Source: an uncultured bacterium (GTDB lineage: Bacteria > UBP6 > UBA1177). From it: DNA of 57,992 nucleotides. The position numbers and the translations under genes are program-made. This document shows positions 43,414 to 52,808 of this stretch, in pieces. Within the stretch, counting starts at the first letter, position 1; each line of letters opens with the position of its first letter. The notes under the pieces are model-generated. The model worked only from the letters and a program-made list of their open reading frames with translations. It searched no databases and had not been told where the DNA came from. Where the stretch lies: the NCBI GenBank assembly GCA_905235605.1, contig CAJOMF010000012.1, positions 1 to 57,992 on the forward strand. Direction: 5' to 3'.

Positions 43414-43749
43414 ATGGGAAAACAGAAAATTGTGAAGGAAGAGAAAAATACGCCTGTATACACTACCGTCGCAACAATTACCAAAATTGAAAAAGACGGT
43501 GTCCGCATCAAGGGCTTTGGCAAATACCTTTATGAGGATTCCAACAAACAACAGTGGAATATTTTGGAAGGTAATGGAGATCCTAAATTGCTGCCAACGG
43601 ATAAACCTCAAATAATTGCTGATGCTTTGATTAAAGATTCTGTTGCTGTGCAGTTGCTTGCCTTGTCAATGTTCCACAAGAAACCACTGAAATTGACGAT
43701 CGAAGAAGAAGACAAAAAATATTCTATTACTGCTGTAGAGGTCGAGTAA
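43414..43749 (+). CDS. Hypothetical protein coupled to the FRG gene
   Basis: A 111-residue protein without a recognised domain. Its first part (about 15-70) alternates short beta-strand-like stretches (TTVATITKIEKDGVRIKGFG, then EDSNKQQWNIL), the middle is helical and the end is a strand pair. It looks small and soluble. A good ribosome binding site is lacking, but GGGGG lies six bases before the ATG. Its stop overlaps the FRG start (TAATG), so the two are translated together and it is likely a partner, perhaps an antitoxin or adaptor. Confidence 0.6.
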   Translation: MGKQKIVKEEKNTPVYTTVATITKIEKDGVRIKGFGKYLYEDSNKQQWNILEGNGDPKLLPTDKPQIIADALIKDSVAVQLLALSMFHKKPLKLTIEEEDKKYSITAVEVE

Positions 43750-44687
43750 TGGCGGAATACCACGATATTTACTCTGTTGTCGATTACATCGAAGCGATAA
43801 AAAATTTTAAGCGTTACGGTGTTAATGGTTCACGCAGAGAAGATACCCGCCTGTATTATCGTGGTGAGCCGGCTGATTATGGAGAAACAGCTGGAACTCC
43901 TTCAATTGCTCGAGGCGAATGGTTGGAAGGCAACAACGAATCGACTTTGTTCCGGGAATGCGAGCGCCGATTGCCGCGTGAATTTGCCAACTGCAAGACG
44001 ACTTTCGAAAAATTGGTGCTTATGCAGCATTATCAAATCCGCACACGCTTGCTGGATGTGTCATTTGGACCTTTGCAGGCTCTGTTTTTCGCGCTTTATA
44101 TCGATCCAAAGAGCAAACAGGACGATTTTTGCGATAGTATAGTTCTGGTGTATGAAATCCCGGATGAAGCCATTTGTTCGTGGCATTCCGACAAGGTGAG
44201 CGTCATTTCAAACATCGCCGTTTACGCATACGATGATTTGGACATCTGGGATTTACCGTATAATGAAGAATCAACAAAGTTGTTCGATAAAAAGGATTCT
44301 TTTAATGAAAATGAAAAAATACAGCAATTAGTTCATGAAATCAGGGCCGAAAAACCCTATTTCATAAACAGGATCATAAAAAGTCACATGGAATCTATTT
44401 ACTGTGTGCATCCGTTACTGGATAACCCTCGTATCAGGGCGCAACAAGGGGCGCTCCTTCTGTTTGGAATGGATGGCGACAAGCATCACTTGGCGACGCT
44501 GGAATCAAACAAAGGTCCGAAAATCAGCATGGCTAAAATCCGCATTCCGCAAGGAGCCAAAACCCGCATCCGTGAAGAATTGGAACTGCTCAGCCAAACA
44601 GTAGACACTATCTATCCTGACTGGCAGGGCGTTTCCGATTATTTTGAACGTTTCTCCGGTAAAAAAGCAGAAGATTTTTATAAGTGA
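43749..44687 (+). CDS. FRG-domain protein
   Basis: A 312-residue protein with an FRG domain. The name-giving motif YYRGEPADYGE is near 34-44, followed by PSIARGEW, and LMQHYQIRTRLLDVSFGPLQ near 94-113. The His-Tyr and Arg-Leu-Leu-Asp stretches are the conserved core. The function of the FRG domain is not established; it often occurs in mobile and defence regions, which fits the neighbours. It is translationally coupled to the 111-residue protein before it. A 122-base gap separates it from the next ATPase gene. Confidence 0.83.
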   Translation: MAEYHDIYSVVDYIEAIKNFKRYGVNGSRREDTRLYYRGEPADYGETAGTPSIARGEWLEGNNESTLFRECERRLPREFANCKTTFEKLVLMQHYQIRTRLLDVSFGPLQALFFALYIDPKSKQDDFCDSIVLVYEIPDEAICSWHSDKVSVISNIAVYAYDDLDIWDLPYNEESTKLFDKKDSFNENEKIQQLVHEIRAEKPYFINRIIKSHMESIYCVHPLLDNPRIRAQQGALLLFGMDGDKHHLATLESNKGPKISMAKIRIPQGAKTRIREELELLSQTVDTIYPDWQGVSDYFERFSGKKAEDFYK

Positions 44688-44809
44688 AAAAGAAACGAAC
44701 AGGTGGGTATTGGAAAACTTTTTGGAATTTTAGAATGCCTTGAAAAAATCGAATAATTCAATAAAATCCATATTCGCCTTATCGGCTCTTGTTACATGGA
44801 GGTGTTGAT

Positions 44810-45892
44810 ATGTTGGAAAATATTAAATTCCAAAATTTCAGAGGATTTAAAAGCCTGGATTTGTCCGGTCTTTCGCAAATTACATTGTTGGCCGGAAAGA
44901 ACAGTGCCGGAAAGAGTTCCGTTCTCGAAGGAATTTTTCTTATTATGGCATCTTCTTTACCGGATATTTTTGAAAAATTAAGAAAAATTCGTGGTTTGCC
45001 TGTTCCGCCTGATATAACGAAACTGTGGGAACCACTATTTTATCATTGCGATACATCAAAGCCAATCGAAATATCTGTGAACTATCAGGAAAAACATATA
45101 AATCTCAAATACGAGAGGGATGATGCTTTTTCAACTTTGGACACGAATCAAAATATTCTGAATACTTTTATTACATTTGGTAGTCCTGCAGCATCAGATT
45201 ACACCCTCCGTTATACTTTTTCTGTCGATGAAGTTACTCAAAACGGGCATATATTTCAGAATCCTGCGATAGGTCCTTACGGGGTGCTCGCGATGAATAA
45301 AAATAATAAAGTAAATCTTGCGGCTATTCCAAATACGCAAATTGTTAAATTTGTATCTGTTGAGAGAATGGATGATCTAGAACTTGCTGAATGGTTGGGA
45401 AAGCTTGAATTAAATAGAGAACGCAAACTGATAATTGAGGCTCTCCAAATAATTGATCCTGATATTATTGACATCAAGGCCATAGTTCAACAGAGATATA
45501 CTCAACTTTACCTTATGACAAAAAGCTCATCTCTTCCTTTAAAACTGGCCGGAGACGGTATGTGCAAGCTTCTATATTTTGTGTTAAGTGTTTTAAGCAA
45601 CCCGAATTCGATCGTCTTGATAGATGAGATAGAAAATGGTTTCCATTATTCCATACAAGAGTCCCTGTGGGAAAAACTCGCAGAAGCTGCAAAAAGGAGC
45701 AATACACAAATTATTGCTACAACTCATAGTTATGAATGTATACAAAACGCGGTGGCAGGGATTGCCAAAGCTGGAATGTCTGAAAACTTTAGTCTTCACC
45801 GGATTGACAAAATAGGTGAAGAGAGCCGTGCAACCCGCTATTCAGGAGAACTTGTAAAATATGCAGTAGATTCCTTGATGGAGGTGCGGTAA
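44810..45892 (+). CDS. AAA_21-type ATPase (OLD/AriA-like)
   Basis: A 360-residue ATPase of the OLD/AAA_21 type. LENIKFQNFRGFKSLDL at the start is the typical N-terminal strand pair, Walker A is GKNSAGKSS near 29-37, and Walker B IVLIDEIENGFH near 267. IIATTHSYECIQ near 303 is the H-loop. It lacks its own nuclease domain. The next gene, overlapping by one base, supplies a TOPRIM-like protein. Such two-gene ATPase/TOPRIM pairs (AriA/AriB of PARIS, class 2 OLD, Gabija-like) act in phage defence. The ATG at 44810 follows GGAGGTG. Confidence 0.85.
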   Translation: MLENIKFQNFRGFKSLDLSGLSQITLLAGKNSAGKSSVLEGIFLIMASSLPDIFEKLRKIRGLPVPPDITKLWEPLFYHCDTSKPIEISVNYQEKHINLKYERDDAFSTLDTNQNILNTFITFGSPAASDYTLRYTFSVDEVTQNGHIFQNPAIGPYGVLAMNKNNKVNLAAIPNTQIVKFVSVERMDDLELAEWLGKLELNRERKLIIEALQIIDPDIIDIKAIVQQRYTQLYLMTKSSSLPLKLAGDGMCKLLYFVLSVLSNPNSIVLIDEIENGFHYSIQESLWEKLAEAAKRSNTQIIATTHSYECIQNAVAGIAKAGMSENFSLHRIDKIGEESRATRYSGELVKYAVDSLMEVR

Positions 45893-46557
45893 TGTCAGGC
45901 ACAGAAAACCGGTCTATTAAAAAAGGGATGCAGCACTTAATACTGTGTGAAGGAAAAGACGAGTGTTTGTTTATGATTTACTATCTAAACAGCCAAGCTT
46001 TGTCTTATAATAAGCAATACTCTGAAACTGTTCAGGTCGAAGATTTCGGTGGGAACGAAGATCTTTGCAATGCCCTGAAATCGTGGTCAAATGATCCTAA
46101 CTTCCTTGAACTGAAGTCGCTTGTTGTTGTTCGTGATGCAGAAAAGAATGCTCAGGCTGCTGTTGACAGTATCATAAATGCTTTTAAAAATGCCGATTTG
46201 CCGGTTCCTCCACGTTCTAATGAATTTAAAACGGGAAATGGCTTGAAGACAGGTTTTTTCCTGTTTCCAAAATGTTCTTCCGAACCTGTCAATGGAACTC
46301 TTGAAGATTTATGTTTTTCTATTTTAATGGAAAAAGAAGCTCCTATAAGTGAAATTGAAACTTTTCTTTCAGACTTGCAAACGCATAAAAACAGAACTTT
46401 TCCCCGTCCTTTTAAGACAAAACTGCACACATATTTTTCTATTACTGATAAATTCGTGTCGTTAAAGATCGGAGAAGCTGCTAAAGCAGGTGCCTTTGAT
46501 TGGAGTAGTCCTGAACTTGAGCCGATAAGGATTTTCTTGGACGAAATGTTGCAGTAG
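45892..46557 (+). CDS. DUF3226-type TOPRIM-like protein
   Basis: A 221-residue protein with TOPRIM-like motifs. LILCEGKDECLFMIYYL near 13-29 carries the conserved Glu, and LVVVRDAEKN near 77-86 the acidic pair. It resembles DUF3226 proteins, which accompany AAA_21 ATPases. It overlaps the ATPase gene by one base (TAATG), which fits co-translation of one complex. It would be the nuclease or effector part; a missing second Asp in RDAE (usual DxD) is a point to check. The flippase gene begins 80 bases later. Confidence 0.8.
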   Translation: MSGTENRSIKKGMQHLILCEGKDECLFMIYYLNSQALSYNKQYSETVQVEDFGGNEDLCNALKSWSNDPNFLELKSLVVVRDAEKNAQAAVDSIINAFKNADLPVPPRSNEFKTGNGLKTGFFLFPKCSSEPVNGTLEDLCFSILMEKEAPISEIETFLSDLQTHKNRTFPRPFKTKLHTYFSITDKFVSLKIGEAAKAGAFDWSSPELEPIRIFLDEMLQ

Positions 46558-46637
46558 GAAAAACTTATATGCTTTGGTCTAAAACTTTGATTTTCTTAAG
46601 TGATGGAAACAGTGCCAAACAGACTAAGGATTGTTGA

Positions 46638-48083
46638 ATGTCAGCCAGCATTAAAAATAAAGCATTTTCCAATATGCTCTGGCGTTTCATGGAACGCTCA
46701 GGAGCTCAAGCAGTGGCCTTTATTGTGCAGATCGTTCTTGCCCGCCTGCTTGCGCCGGAAGCATTCGGAATAATTGCGATAGTCACTGTTTTCATCAATA
46801 TTCTTCAGGTTTTTATCGACAGCGGCATGGGAAATGCCCTGATCCAGAAGAAGAATGCCGACGACCTCGATTTTTCGAGTGTTTTCTACTTCAACATGAC
46901 GGTGTGCATCGTGCTTTATGGGCTCATGTTCGCTGCGGCACCTTTCATTGCTGATTTTTATAGTATGCCGGACCTGACCCCGGTTGTCAGGGTTCTCAGC
47001 CTTATGCTCATAATTTCCGGTGTCAGAAACATCCAGCAGGCTTATGTCTCGCGCAACCTGATGTTTAAGAGGTTTTTCTATTCGACTTTGATCGGAACTG
47101 TTCTTGCAGCGGTTGTCGGAATCACGATGGCATACAAAGGTTTCGGTGTTTGGGCGGTTGTGGGGCAGCAGCTCACCCACTCGGCTTCGGCGGCTCTTAT
47201 TCTCTGGATTACTGTCAAGTGGCGGCCGAAACTCATGTTCTCTCTTGAGCGGCTGAAAGGGCTTTTTTCATTCGGCTGGAAGCTGCTTGTTTCTGCCTTG
47301 ATAGATACTGTTTATACCAATCTGCGGAAAATGATTATCGGTAAACTTTATACTGCTTCTGATTTGGCTTTTTATGACAGAGCGGCGCATTTCCCCAGGT
47401 TTATTGTTTTTAATATAAATACTTCGATTGACAGTGTTCTTCTTCCCACGATGTCAGCTGAGCAGGATGACAAGTCACGTGTCCGAGCCATGACAAGACG
47501 TGCAATAAAATCGAGCACTTATCTTATGATGCCGTGCATGGTTGGTCTTGCAGTGTGTGCGGAGCCGGTAGTTCGCCTGATACTTACCGAAAAATGGCTG
47601 CCGTGCGTGCCGTTTTTGAGGATTTTCTGCTTTACTTATGCATTTTATCCGATCCATACGGCAAACCTTAATGCTATCAAGGCGATAGGAAGAAGCGACC
47701 TTTTTTTGAAGCTTGAAATTTTGAAGAAAATTGTCGGATTGATCGCTATTGTTTCGACAATGTGGATAAGTGTTCTGGCTATGGCTTACAGTGCGCTTGC
47801 GGTATCCGTGCTCAGCCAGCTTATCAACTCTTGGCCAAACAAAAAATTGCTGAAATATAGTTATCTTGATCAGTTCAAGGATATGCTTCCGCAGATAACG
47901 CTTTCACTCGGCATGGGTGCGGTTGTTTACTGCGTAAGTTTTATCGGGTTTGGTGATATCCCGACACTCCTGATTCAGATTCCGCTCGGCGGAGTGCTTT
48001 ATATCGCCGGATCAAAGCTCTTTAAAATTGATAGTTTCGAGTATTTGTTTAGTATGATCAAAGGTTTTTTGAGACGTAAATAA
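46638..48083 (+). CDS. wzx: Polysaccharide flippase (Wzx, MOP-type)
   Basis: A 481-residue flippase with about 14 hydrophobic segments, of the WzxC-type. AVAFIVQIVLARLLAPEAFG lies at the N-terminus, and FIDSGMGNALIQKKN near 55-69 is a hallmark of the family. It would export lipid-linked repeat units. It differs clearly from the flippase at 33778. The last ~25 residues (KLFKIDSFEYLFSMIKGF) have a diverged copy at 35310-35402. No glycosyltransferase or polymerase gene of the second locus is present in the window, so the locus is incomplete or depends on others. Confidence 0.9.
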   Translation: MSASIKNKAFSNMLWRFMERSGAQAVAFIVQIVLARLLAPEAFGIIAIVTVFINILQVFIDSGMGNALIQKKNADDLDFSSVFYFNMTVCIVLYGLMFAAAPFIADFYSMPDLTPVVRVLSLMLIISGVRNIQQAYVSRNLMFKRFFYSTLIGTVLAAVVGITMAYKGFGVWAVVGQQLTHSASAALILWITVKWRPKLMFSLERLKGLFSFGWKLLVSALIDTVYTNLRKMIIGKLYTASDLAFYDRAAHFPRFIVFNINTSIDSVLLPTMSAEQDDKSRVRAMTRRAIKSSTYLMMPCMVGLAVCAEPVVRLILTEKWLPCVPFLRIFCFTYAFYPIHTANLNAIKAIGRSDLFLKLEILKKIVGLIAIVSTMWISVLAMAYSALAVSVLSQLINSWPNKKLLKYSYLDQFKDMLPQITLSLGMGAVVYCVSFIGFGDIPTLLIQIPLGGVLYIAGSKLFKIDSFEYLFSMIKGFLRRK

Positions 48084-48097
48084 TTGGAGATAAACAA

Positions 48098-49339
48098 ATG
48101 AAAGCACTGGTTCTTGCAGCGGGATTTCCGCAGATAGCACTGATACAAGAGTTAAAAAAACGGAATATTGAAGTTGTTCTTGCTGACTACAATGCAGAAC
48201 CTGTGGCAAAACCTTATGCCGACAAATATTATCAGGAATCCACGCTGGATATTCCGAAAATTAAGGAGATAGCAGTCTCCGAAGCGGTCGATTTTCTGAT
48301 TACGGTGTGCACTGATCAGGCTTTGCTGACTGTCGCAAAAGTGTCGGAAGAGCTCGGGCTCCCGTGCTATATTGATTATAAAACTGCTTTGAATGTCACC
48401 AACAAGCAGTATATGAAAGATGTGTTCATGCATCACGGGATTCCGACATCGAAATATGTCATTCTCAAGGAATTTGACGAAGAAAAAATCAAAGGTTTCC
48501 GTTATCCGCTGATTGTCAAACCAGTGGACTGCAACTCCTCCAAAGGGGTGAGACGGTGCGACAACCTTGAAGAATTGAAGGAATTTTTCTCGGCGGCTGC
48601 AAAAATGAGCAGAACCGATACCGCAATTATTGAAGAGTTTATTGAAGGAAAGGAACTTTCGGCTGATTTTTATATCAGTGACGGAAAGGCCAATCTGCTT
48701 TCTCTTAGCCAGAGCAATAAAATTGCTGAAAAAGATAAATTCGTGATTTTCAGGGCTGTATTTCCTCCGGCATGCAGCAAAGGGCTTGAGTCAAAAGTTC
48801 AGAAAATCGGACAGCAGATCGCGGATGCGTTCGGGATTAAAAATGCTCCGATGCTGGTTCAGATGCTGACAGACGGCAGAAATCTTGATGTAATTGAATT
48901 CAGCGCCCGCACCGGCGGCGGTATCAAATATCTCCTTATCAAACATATTTCTGGTTTTGATGTGATAAATGCGGTTGTCGATTTGACTTTGGGCAATCAT
49001 CCTGAATGTGACGTAAAAGCTCCTGCGACAAAATACCTTGTCAATGATTTTATTTATTGCAAACCCGGAACATTCGACCGCCTTGAGAACTTTGAAGAGA
49101 TGAAAGAACAAGGCTATTTGAAAGATTATTATATTTTCAAATGGAAAGGCGCGAAGTTTGACAGCATAAACAATAGTGGAGACAGGGTTGCAGGATATAC
49201 AGTGACTGCAGATTCACTCGATGAGCTGATAAACAAACATAACATAGTACGAGCGAATATACGGGTAGAAGATTCTAACGGCACGGATATCGCGCGGCAT
49301 GATTTACTGACTGATTTGGATAGAGCAGAGTTCCAGTGA
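48098..49339 (+). CDS. ATP-grasp ligase
   Basis: A 413-residue ATP-grasp protein. The N-terminal domain has LAAGFPQIALIQELKKRNIE, the ATP-binding loop PLIVKPVDCNSSKGVRR lies near 130-146, and the metal region (VIEFSARTGGGIKYL) near 265-280. It follows the flippase as the ATP-grasp gene of the first locus also once followed such a flippase. It heads the set of organic-acid genes, so its product may couple one of their acids to an amino sugar, perhaps one made by DegT. It overlaps the next gene by a few bases if the GTG at 49336 is used. Confidence 0.82.
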   Translation: MKALVLAAGFPQIALIQELKKRNIEVVLADYNAEPVAKPYADKYYQESTLDIPKIKEIAVSEAVDFLITVCTDQALLTVAKVSEELGLPCYIDYKTALNVTNKQYMKDVFMHHGIPTSKYVILKEFDEEKIKGFRYPLIVKPVDCNSSKGVRRCDNLEELKEFFSAAAKMSRTDTAIIEEFIEGKELSADFYISDGKANLLSLSQSNKIAEKDKFVIFRAVFPPACSKGLESKVQKIGQQIADAFGIKNAPMLVQMLTDGRNLDVIEFSARTGGGIKYLLIKHISGFDVINAVVDLTLGNHPECDVKAPATKYLVNDFIYCKPGTFDRLENFEEMKEQGYLKDYYIFKWKGAKFDSINNSGDRVAGYTVTADSLDELINKHNIVRANIRVEDSNGTDIARHDLLTDLDRAEFQ

Positions 49340-49341
49340 GA

Positions 49342-50685
49342 ATGTTGAATAAATCATCCGAATATTTTGATATGCTTCATGGTGTCTGGCAAAAAGAGAC
49401 ACCGCCGAGCGTAATAAAAAGAGCGAAACAAAGTCTCCTTGACTATTTGTCTGTAACCTGTGCGGGTGCAAGATTCCAGAAAGCGAAGTTGGAAAAATAT
49501 TTTTCTTTTGCAGAACCCGAAAACGGCAGCTTCAAGGCTATCGGAACAGGAAAATCCCTCGCTCTGAAGGAAGCAGTTTTCCTGAACGGTTTAAACGGTC
49601 ATGCCCTTGATTATGATGACGGGACAAATTCAGGCATTATTCATCTCGGTTCACCGATATTCTCGCTGCTTCTGCCGCTTGCACAAAAGTATGATCTCTC
49701 CATCGAAAAGATGCTGAAAGCGGCAATTATCGGATATGAAGCGTCATATACAATGGCTGTGTCGATTCAGCCGATGCACAAAGCGCTCGGATATCATGCA
49801 ACCGGCACTTGCGGAGTGCTCGGTGCGACTCTGGCAGCCGCATATATGATCGGATTCACGGATGAAGAAAGATTTCAGGCTTTTGCGACAGCATGCGTTT
49901 CTGCATCAGGCATGCTAATGGTGCTTGATGACGGAAGTGAACTGAAGCCTTACAATGTCGCAAAAAGTGCTATGCTCGCTCTTACTTCAATACAGCTTGC
50001 AAAAGCCGGGTTCAAAGGGCATCCTGATCCTCTCGGGCATTCCAGAGGTTTCTTGAAAATGATGGCAGGCAAGGAAAACATTGAATTGAAACCTGTCCTG
50101 TTGAACAGTACCTATGCCATTGAAAAAACATACACAAAACCTTATGCATCCTGCCGTTACACACATCCTTCGGTTGAAGCCGCAATACGTATGCGCTCTG
50201 TTGTGAAACTTGAAGAAGTTAAAGAAATAGTTGTAAAGACTTATGATTTGGCTGTGTCAGGTCACGATCATACTGATATTCACGGCAGCTACAGCGCTAA
50301 AATGAGCATCCCTTATTCAACAGCAGCGGGATTTGTGTTTGGCAAGGCAGGTTTACAGGAATTCGGTGAGGAAATTATCAAAAATCCCGAAGTTCTTTCC
50401 CTTGCAAAAAAAGTAAAAGTTTTGGCTGATGAGAACCTGAGCGCTTCTTTCCCGAAAGAACAGACTGCCATAGTCGAAATCAGAACAACAGACGGCAGAA
50501 AGTTCACCGAAAGAGTCGATTATCCCAAAGGAGAGCCGGAAAATCCCATGACTGATAAGGAATTCAAGGAAAAATACGACGGATTATTTGTTTATGCAGG
50601 ATATGAAAAAACTGTTTCGGATAGAATTTATGACTATGTCACAAGCGGTGGAAACAGCGTCCGTGAACTTCTTGAAATGCTTTGA
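49342..50685 (+). CDS. MmgE/PrpD family protein
   Basis: A 447-residue MmgE/PrpD family member. The family includes 2-methylcitrate dehydratase, cis-aconitate decarboxylase and iminodisuccinate epimerase. Clear markers are FLNGLNGHALDYDDG near 89-103, which holds catalytic-site residues, and GYHATGTCGVLGATLAAAY near 150-168. The length is standard. An upstream GTG at 49336 overlaps the previous stop and is an alternative start. It is followed 9 bases later by an aldo/keto reductase. Its substrate here is unknown; the fumarase pair in the same operon points to a C4-C6 di- or tricarboxylic acid. Confidence 0.87.
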   Translation: MLNKSSEYFDMLHGVWQKETPPSVIKRAKQSLLDYLSVTCAGARFQKAKLEKYFSFAEPENGSFKAIGTGKSLALKEAVFLNGLNGHALDYDDGTNSGIIHLGSPIFSLLLPLAQKYDLSIEKMLKAAIIGYEASYTMAVSIQPMHKALGYHATGTCGVLGATLAAAYMIGFTDEERFQAFATACVSASGMLMVLDDGSELKPYNVAKSAMLALTSIQLAKAGFKGHPDPLGHSRGFLKMMAGKENIELKPVLLNSTYAIEKTYTKPYASCRYTHPSVEAAIRMRSVVKLEEVKEIVVKTYDLAVSGHDHTDIHGSYSAKMSIPYSTAAGFVFGKAGLQEFGEEIIKNPEVLSLAKKVKVLADENLSASFPKEQTAIVEIRTTDGRKFTERVDYPKGEPENPMTDKEFKEKYDGLFVYAGYEKTVSDRIYDYVTSGGNSVRELLEML

Positions 50686-50694
50686 GGTAAAAAT

Positions 50695-51654
50695 ATGAAA
50701 CATCCAAAACTGGTACTCGGCACAATGACATTCGGAGAAAGCGTTTTTTCACCTGATGTCGCTTCTTTTATAAACACTTTCTTGGATTCGGGATATAACG
50801 AGCTTGACACAGCCTATGTTTACAATGAAGGGAATTGTGAAAGACTTATTGGCGAGGTACTTCCGACTTTAAATAAGTCCTATAAAATCGCCACCAAAGT
50901 AAATCCGAGAATCAGTGGAAAACTGGACGGAGAGGCGGCATACAAACAGGTGAATGAATCTTTGGATCGCCTCAGACTTTCAAGTGTTGACACGGTCTAT
51001 CTTCATTTTCCGGATCCTGCGACACCCGTTTCATCGGTGCTTTCGGCAATGGATGAGCTCAACAGGCAGGGTAAATTTAAAGAACTCGGTCTTTCAAATT
51101 TTCCTGCATGGATGGTGGCGGATTCCTGGCATATCTGTGACAAGAACAGATGGGTGAAACCTACGATATTTGAAGGCATCTACAATCCTCTTACCAGAAA
51201 GGCGGAAACTGAGCTCAATGCGTGCCTGAACAATTTCGGAATGCGTTTCTATGCATATAATCCGATGGCCGGAGGACTCTTGACCGGGCGTTATGAAAAA
51301 TTCGAGGATGCCCCGACTGACGGACGTTTCACACATCGTCCGAATTATCAGAACCGCTACTGGAAAAGGAGTTTCTTTGAGGCGGTAAATTTGCTGAAAG
51401 CCGCATGTGAAAAGTGTGGAATCACTATCATTGAGGCGACTTACCGCTGGCTTGCATATCACTCGATGCTTAATGCGGAACGCGGAGATGCGATTATAAT
51501 CGGTGTGTCGAAACTGAGTCATTTGCAGCAGAATATGGATGCACTGAATGCTGGTCCGCTGCCTGAAGAACTGATAAAAGTGTTCGAAGAGGCGTGGAAT
51601 ATAACAAAAGCTGACAGTCCGGAATATTTTACATTATTCAAGGCTAAGAAATAG
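50695..51654 (+). CDS. Aldo/keto reductase
   Basis: A 319-residue aldo/keto reductase. The catalytic tetrad is visible: Asp and Tyr in NELDTAYVYNEG (about 36-47), Lys in KIATKVNP (about 67) and His in YLHFPDP (about 103). It reduces an aldehyde or ketone with NADPH. Directly downstream is a phosphonopyruvate-decarboxylase-like gene, whose product would be an aldehyde, so it may reduce that aldehyde to an alcohol. It follows the PrpD gene by 9 bases and precedes the decarboxylase by 8. Confidence 0.9.
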   Translation: MKHPKLVLGTMTFGESVFSPDVASFINTFLDSGYNELDTAYVYNEGNCERLIGEVLPTLNKSYKIATKVNPRISGKLDGEAAYKQVNESLDRLRLSSVDTVYLHFPDPATPVSSVLSAMDELNRQGKFKELGLSNFPAWMVADSWHICDKNRWVKPTIFEGIYNPLTRKAETELNACLNNFGMRFYAYNPMAGGLLTGRYEKFEDAPTDGRFTHRPNYQNRYWKRSFFEAVNLLKAACEKCGITIIEATYRWLAYHSMLNAERGDAIIIGVSKLSHLQQNMDALNAGPLPEELIKVFEEAWNITKADSPEYFTLFKAKK

Positions 51655-51662
51655 GAGGATTC

Positions 51663-52808
51663 ATGTTAGATCAGAAAATAGTTTTTGAAACACTTTCCCG
51701 GCATGGTGTCAGTTGTTTTGTCGGAGTCCCGGATTCATATCTGAACGGTTTCTGCAACTATGCACTGGCGAATTTCCCGGAGCGGACAATTATTGCAGCA
51801 AACGAGGGAAACGCTGTCGGTATTGCCGCCGGTCACTATTTCGCGACAAAAGAAATTCCTCTTGTTTATATGCAGAATAGCGGCATGGGAAACACAATAA
51901 ATCCTCTTGCATCGCTTGCCGACAAGGATGTTTATGCGGTTCCTATGCTTCTTTTGATAGGATGGCGCGGTCAGGGAAATACTGAACCCAATCATCCGCA
52001 GCATAAACTTCAAGGCGAAATAACTCCTAAGTTACTGGATGTTATGCATATTCCTTACAGCATTCTGACAGACGACAACGATGATTTTAAGGCCGTTATC
52101 GAAAAAGCAGCTGCTTACTGTTTGGCAAACCGTCAGCCTTACGGTCTTATCTCTCCGAAAGGCGTGATGGCCGCTTCGGAAAAGGCCAACAATGTCGATG
52201 ATGTCTATCCGATGAGCAGAGAGGAAGCAATAGAAGTCGTTCTTGACAATATGCCCGCAGATACAATTTATTCCGCAACGACCGGCAGGGCTACACGCGA
52301 ACTTTTCTTTTTGCGTGAGAAACGCAATGAATCAAAATCCCGTGATTACCTGAATGTCGGTTCAATGGGACACGCTTCATCTGTAGCGCTGGGAGTGGCA
52401 CTTGCAAGACCTGAACGGAAAGTAGTATGCCTTGACGGTGATTCCGCCTGCATTATGCACATGGGTGCAATGACGATGGCAAGCAAACTGAATGCTCCCA
52501 ACTTCATGCATATCGTTCTTAACAACGGAGCGCACGAATCGGTCGGCGGACAGCCGTCAGCGGGACACAAGCTCGATTTTACCAGTATTGCGGAATCCTG
52601 CGGCTATGCAACAGTAGGAAAAGCTGTAGAAAATAAAATGGAATTTATAGAAGCTATAAATAAACTTAAAGACTGCGGAAAGGCTTCTTTTATCGACTGC
52701 CGTATCCACAAAGGGCTTAACAGCAAGCTGCCTCCGATTGTTTTTGATCACGTAGCGGCTATTGATGAATTTATTGCTGATTTAAATAAAAAGGAGAAAA
52801 TGCAATGA
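51663..52808 (+). CDS. Thiamine-diphosphate decarboxylase, phosphonopyruvate decarboxylase-like
   Basis: A 381-residue ThDP enzyme. The pyrimidine-binding domain has the catalytic Glu in AANEGNAVGIAAGH (about 45), then VYMQNSGMGNTINPL. The pyrophosphate domain has LDGDSAC near 258 and LNNGAHESVGGQPS near 286. LNNGAHxSVGGQPS and LLLIGWRG are hallmarks of phosphonopyruvate decarboxylases (AepY/Ppd) and close to sulfopyruvate decarboxylases. Phosphonopyruvate decarboxylase yields phosphonoacetaldehyde. PEP mutase, which supplies its substrate, is not in the window. A strong ribosome binding site (AGGAGG) precedes it, and the next gene overlaps it by four bases. Confidence 0.88.
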   Translation: MLDQKIVFETLSRHGVSCFVGVPDSYLNGFCNYALANFPERTIIAANEGNAVGIAAGHYFATKEIPLVYMQNSGMGNTINPLASLADKDVYAVPMLLLIGWRGQGNTEPNHPQHKLQGEITPKLLDVMHIPYSILTDDNDDFKAVIEKAAAYCLANRQPYGLISPKGVMAASEKANNVDDVYPMSREEAIEVVLDNMPADTIYSATTGRATRELFFLREKRNESKSRDYLNVGSMGHASSVALGVALARPERKVVCLDGDSACIMHMGAMTMASKLNAPNFMHIVLNNGAHESVGGQPSAGHKLDFTSIAESCGYATVGKAVENKMEFIEAINKLKDCGKASFIDCRIHKGLNSKLPPIVFDHVAAIDEFIADLNKKEKMQ

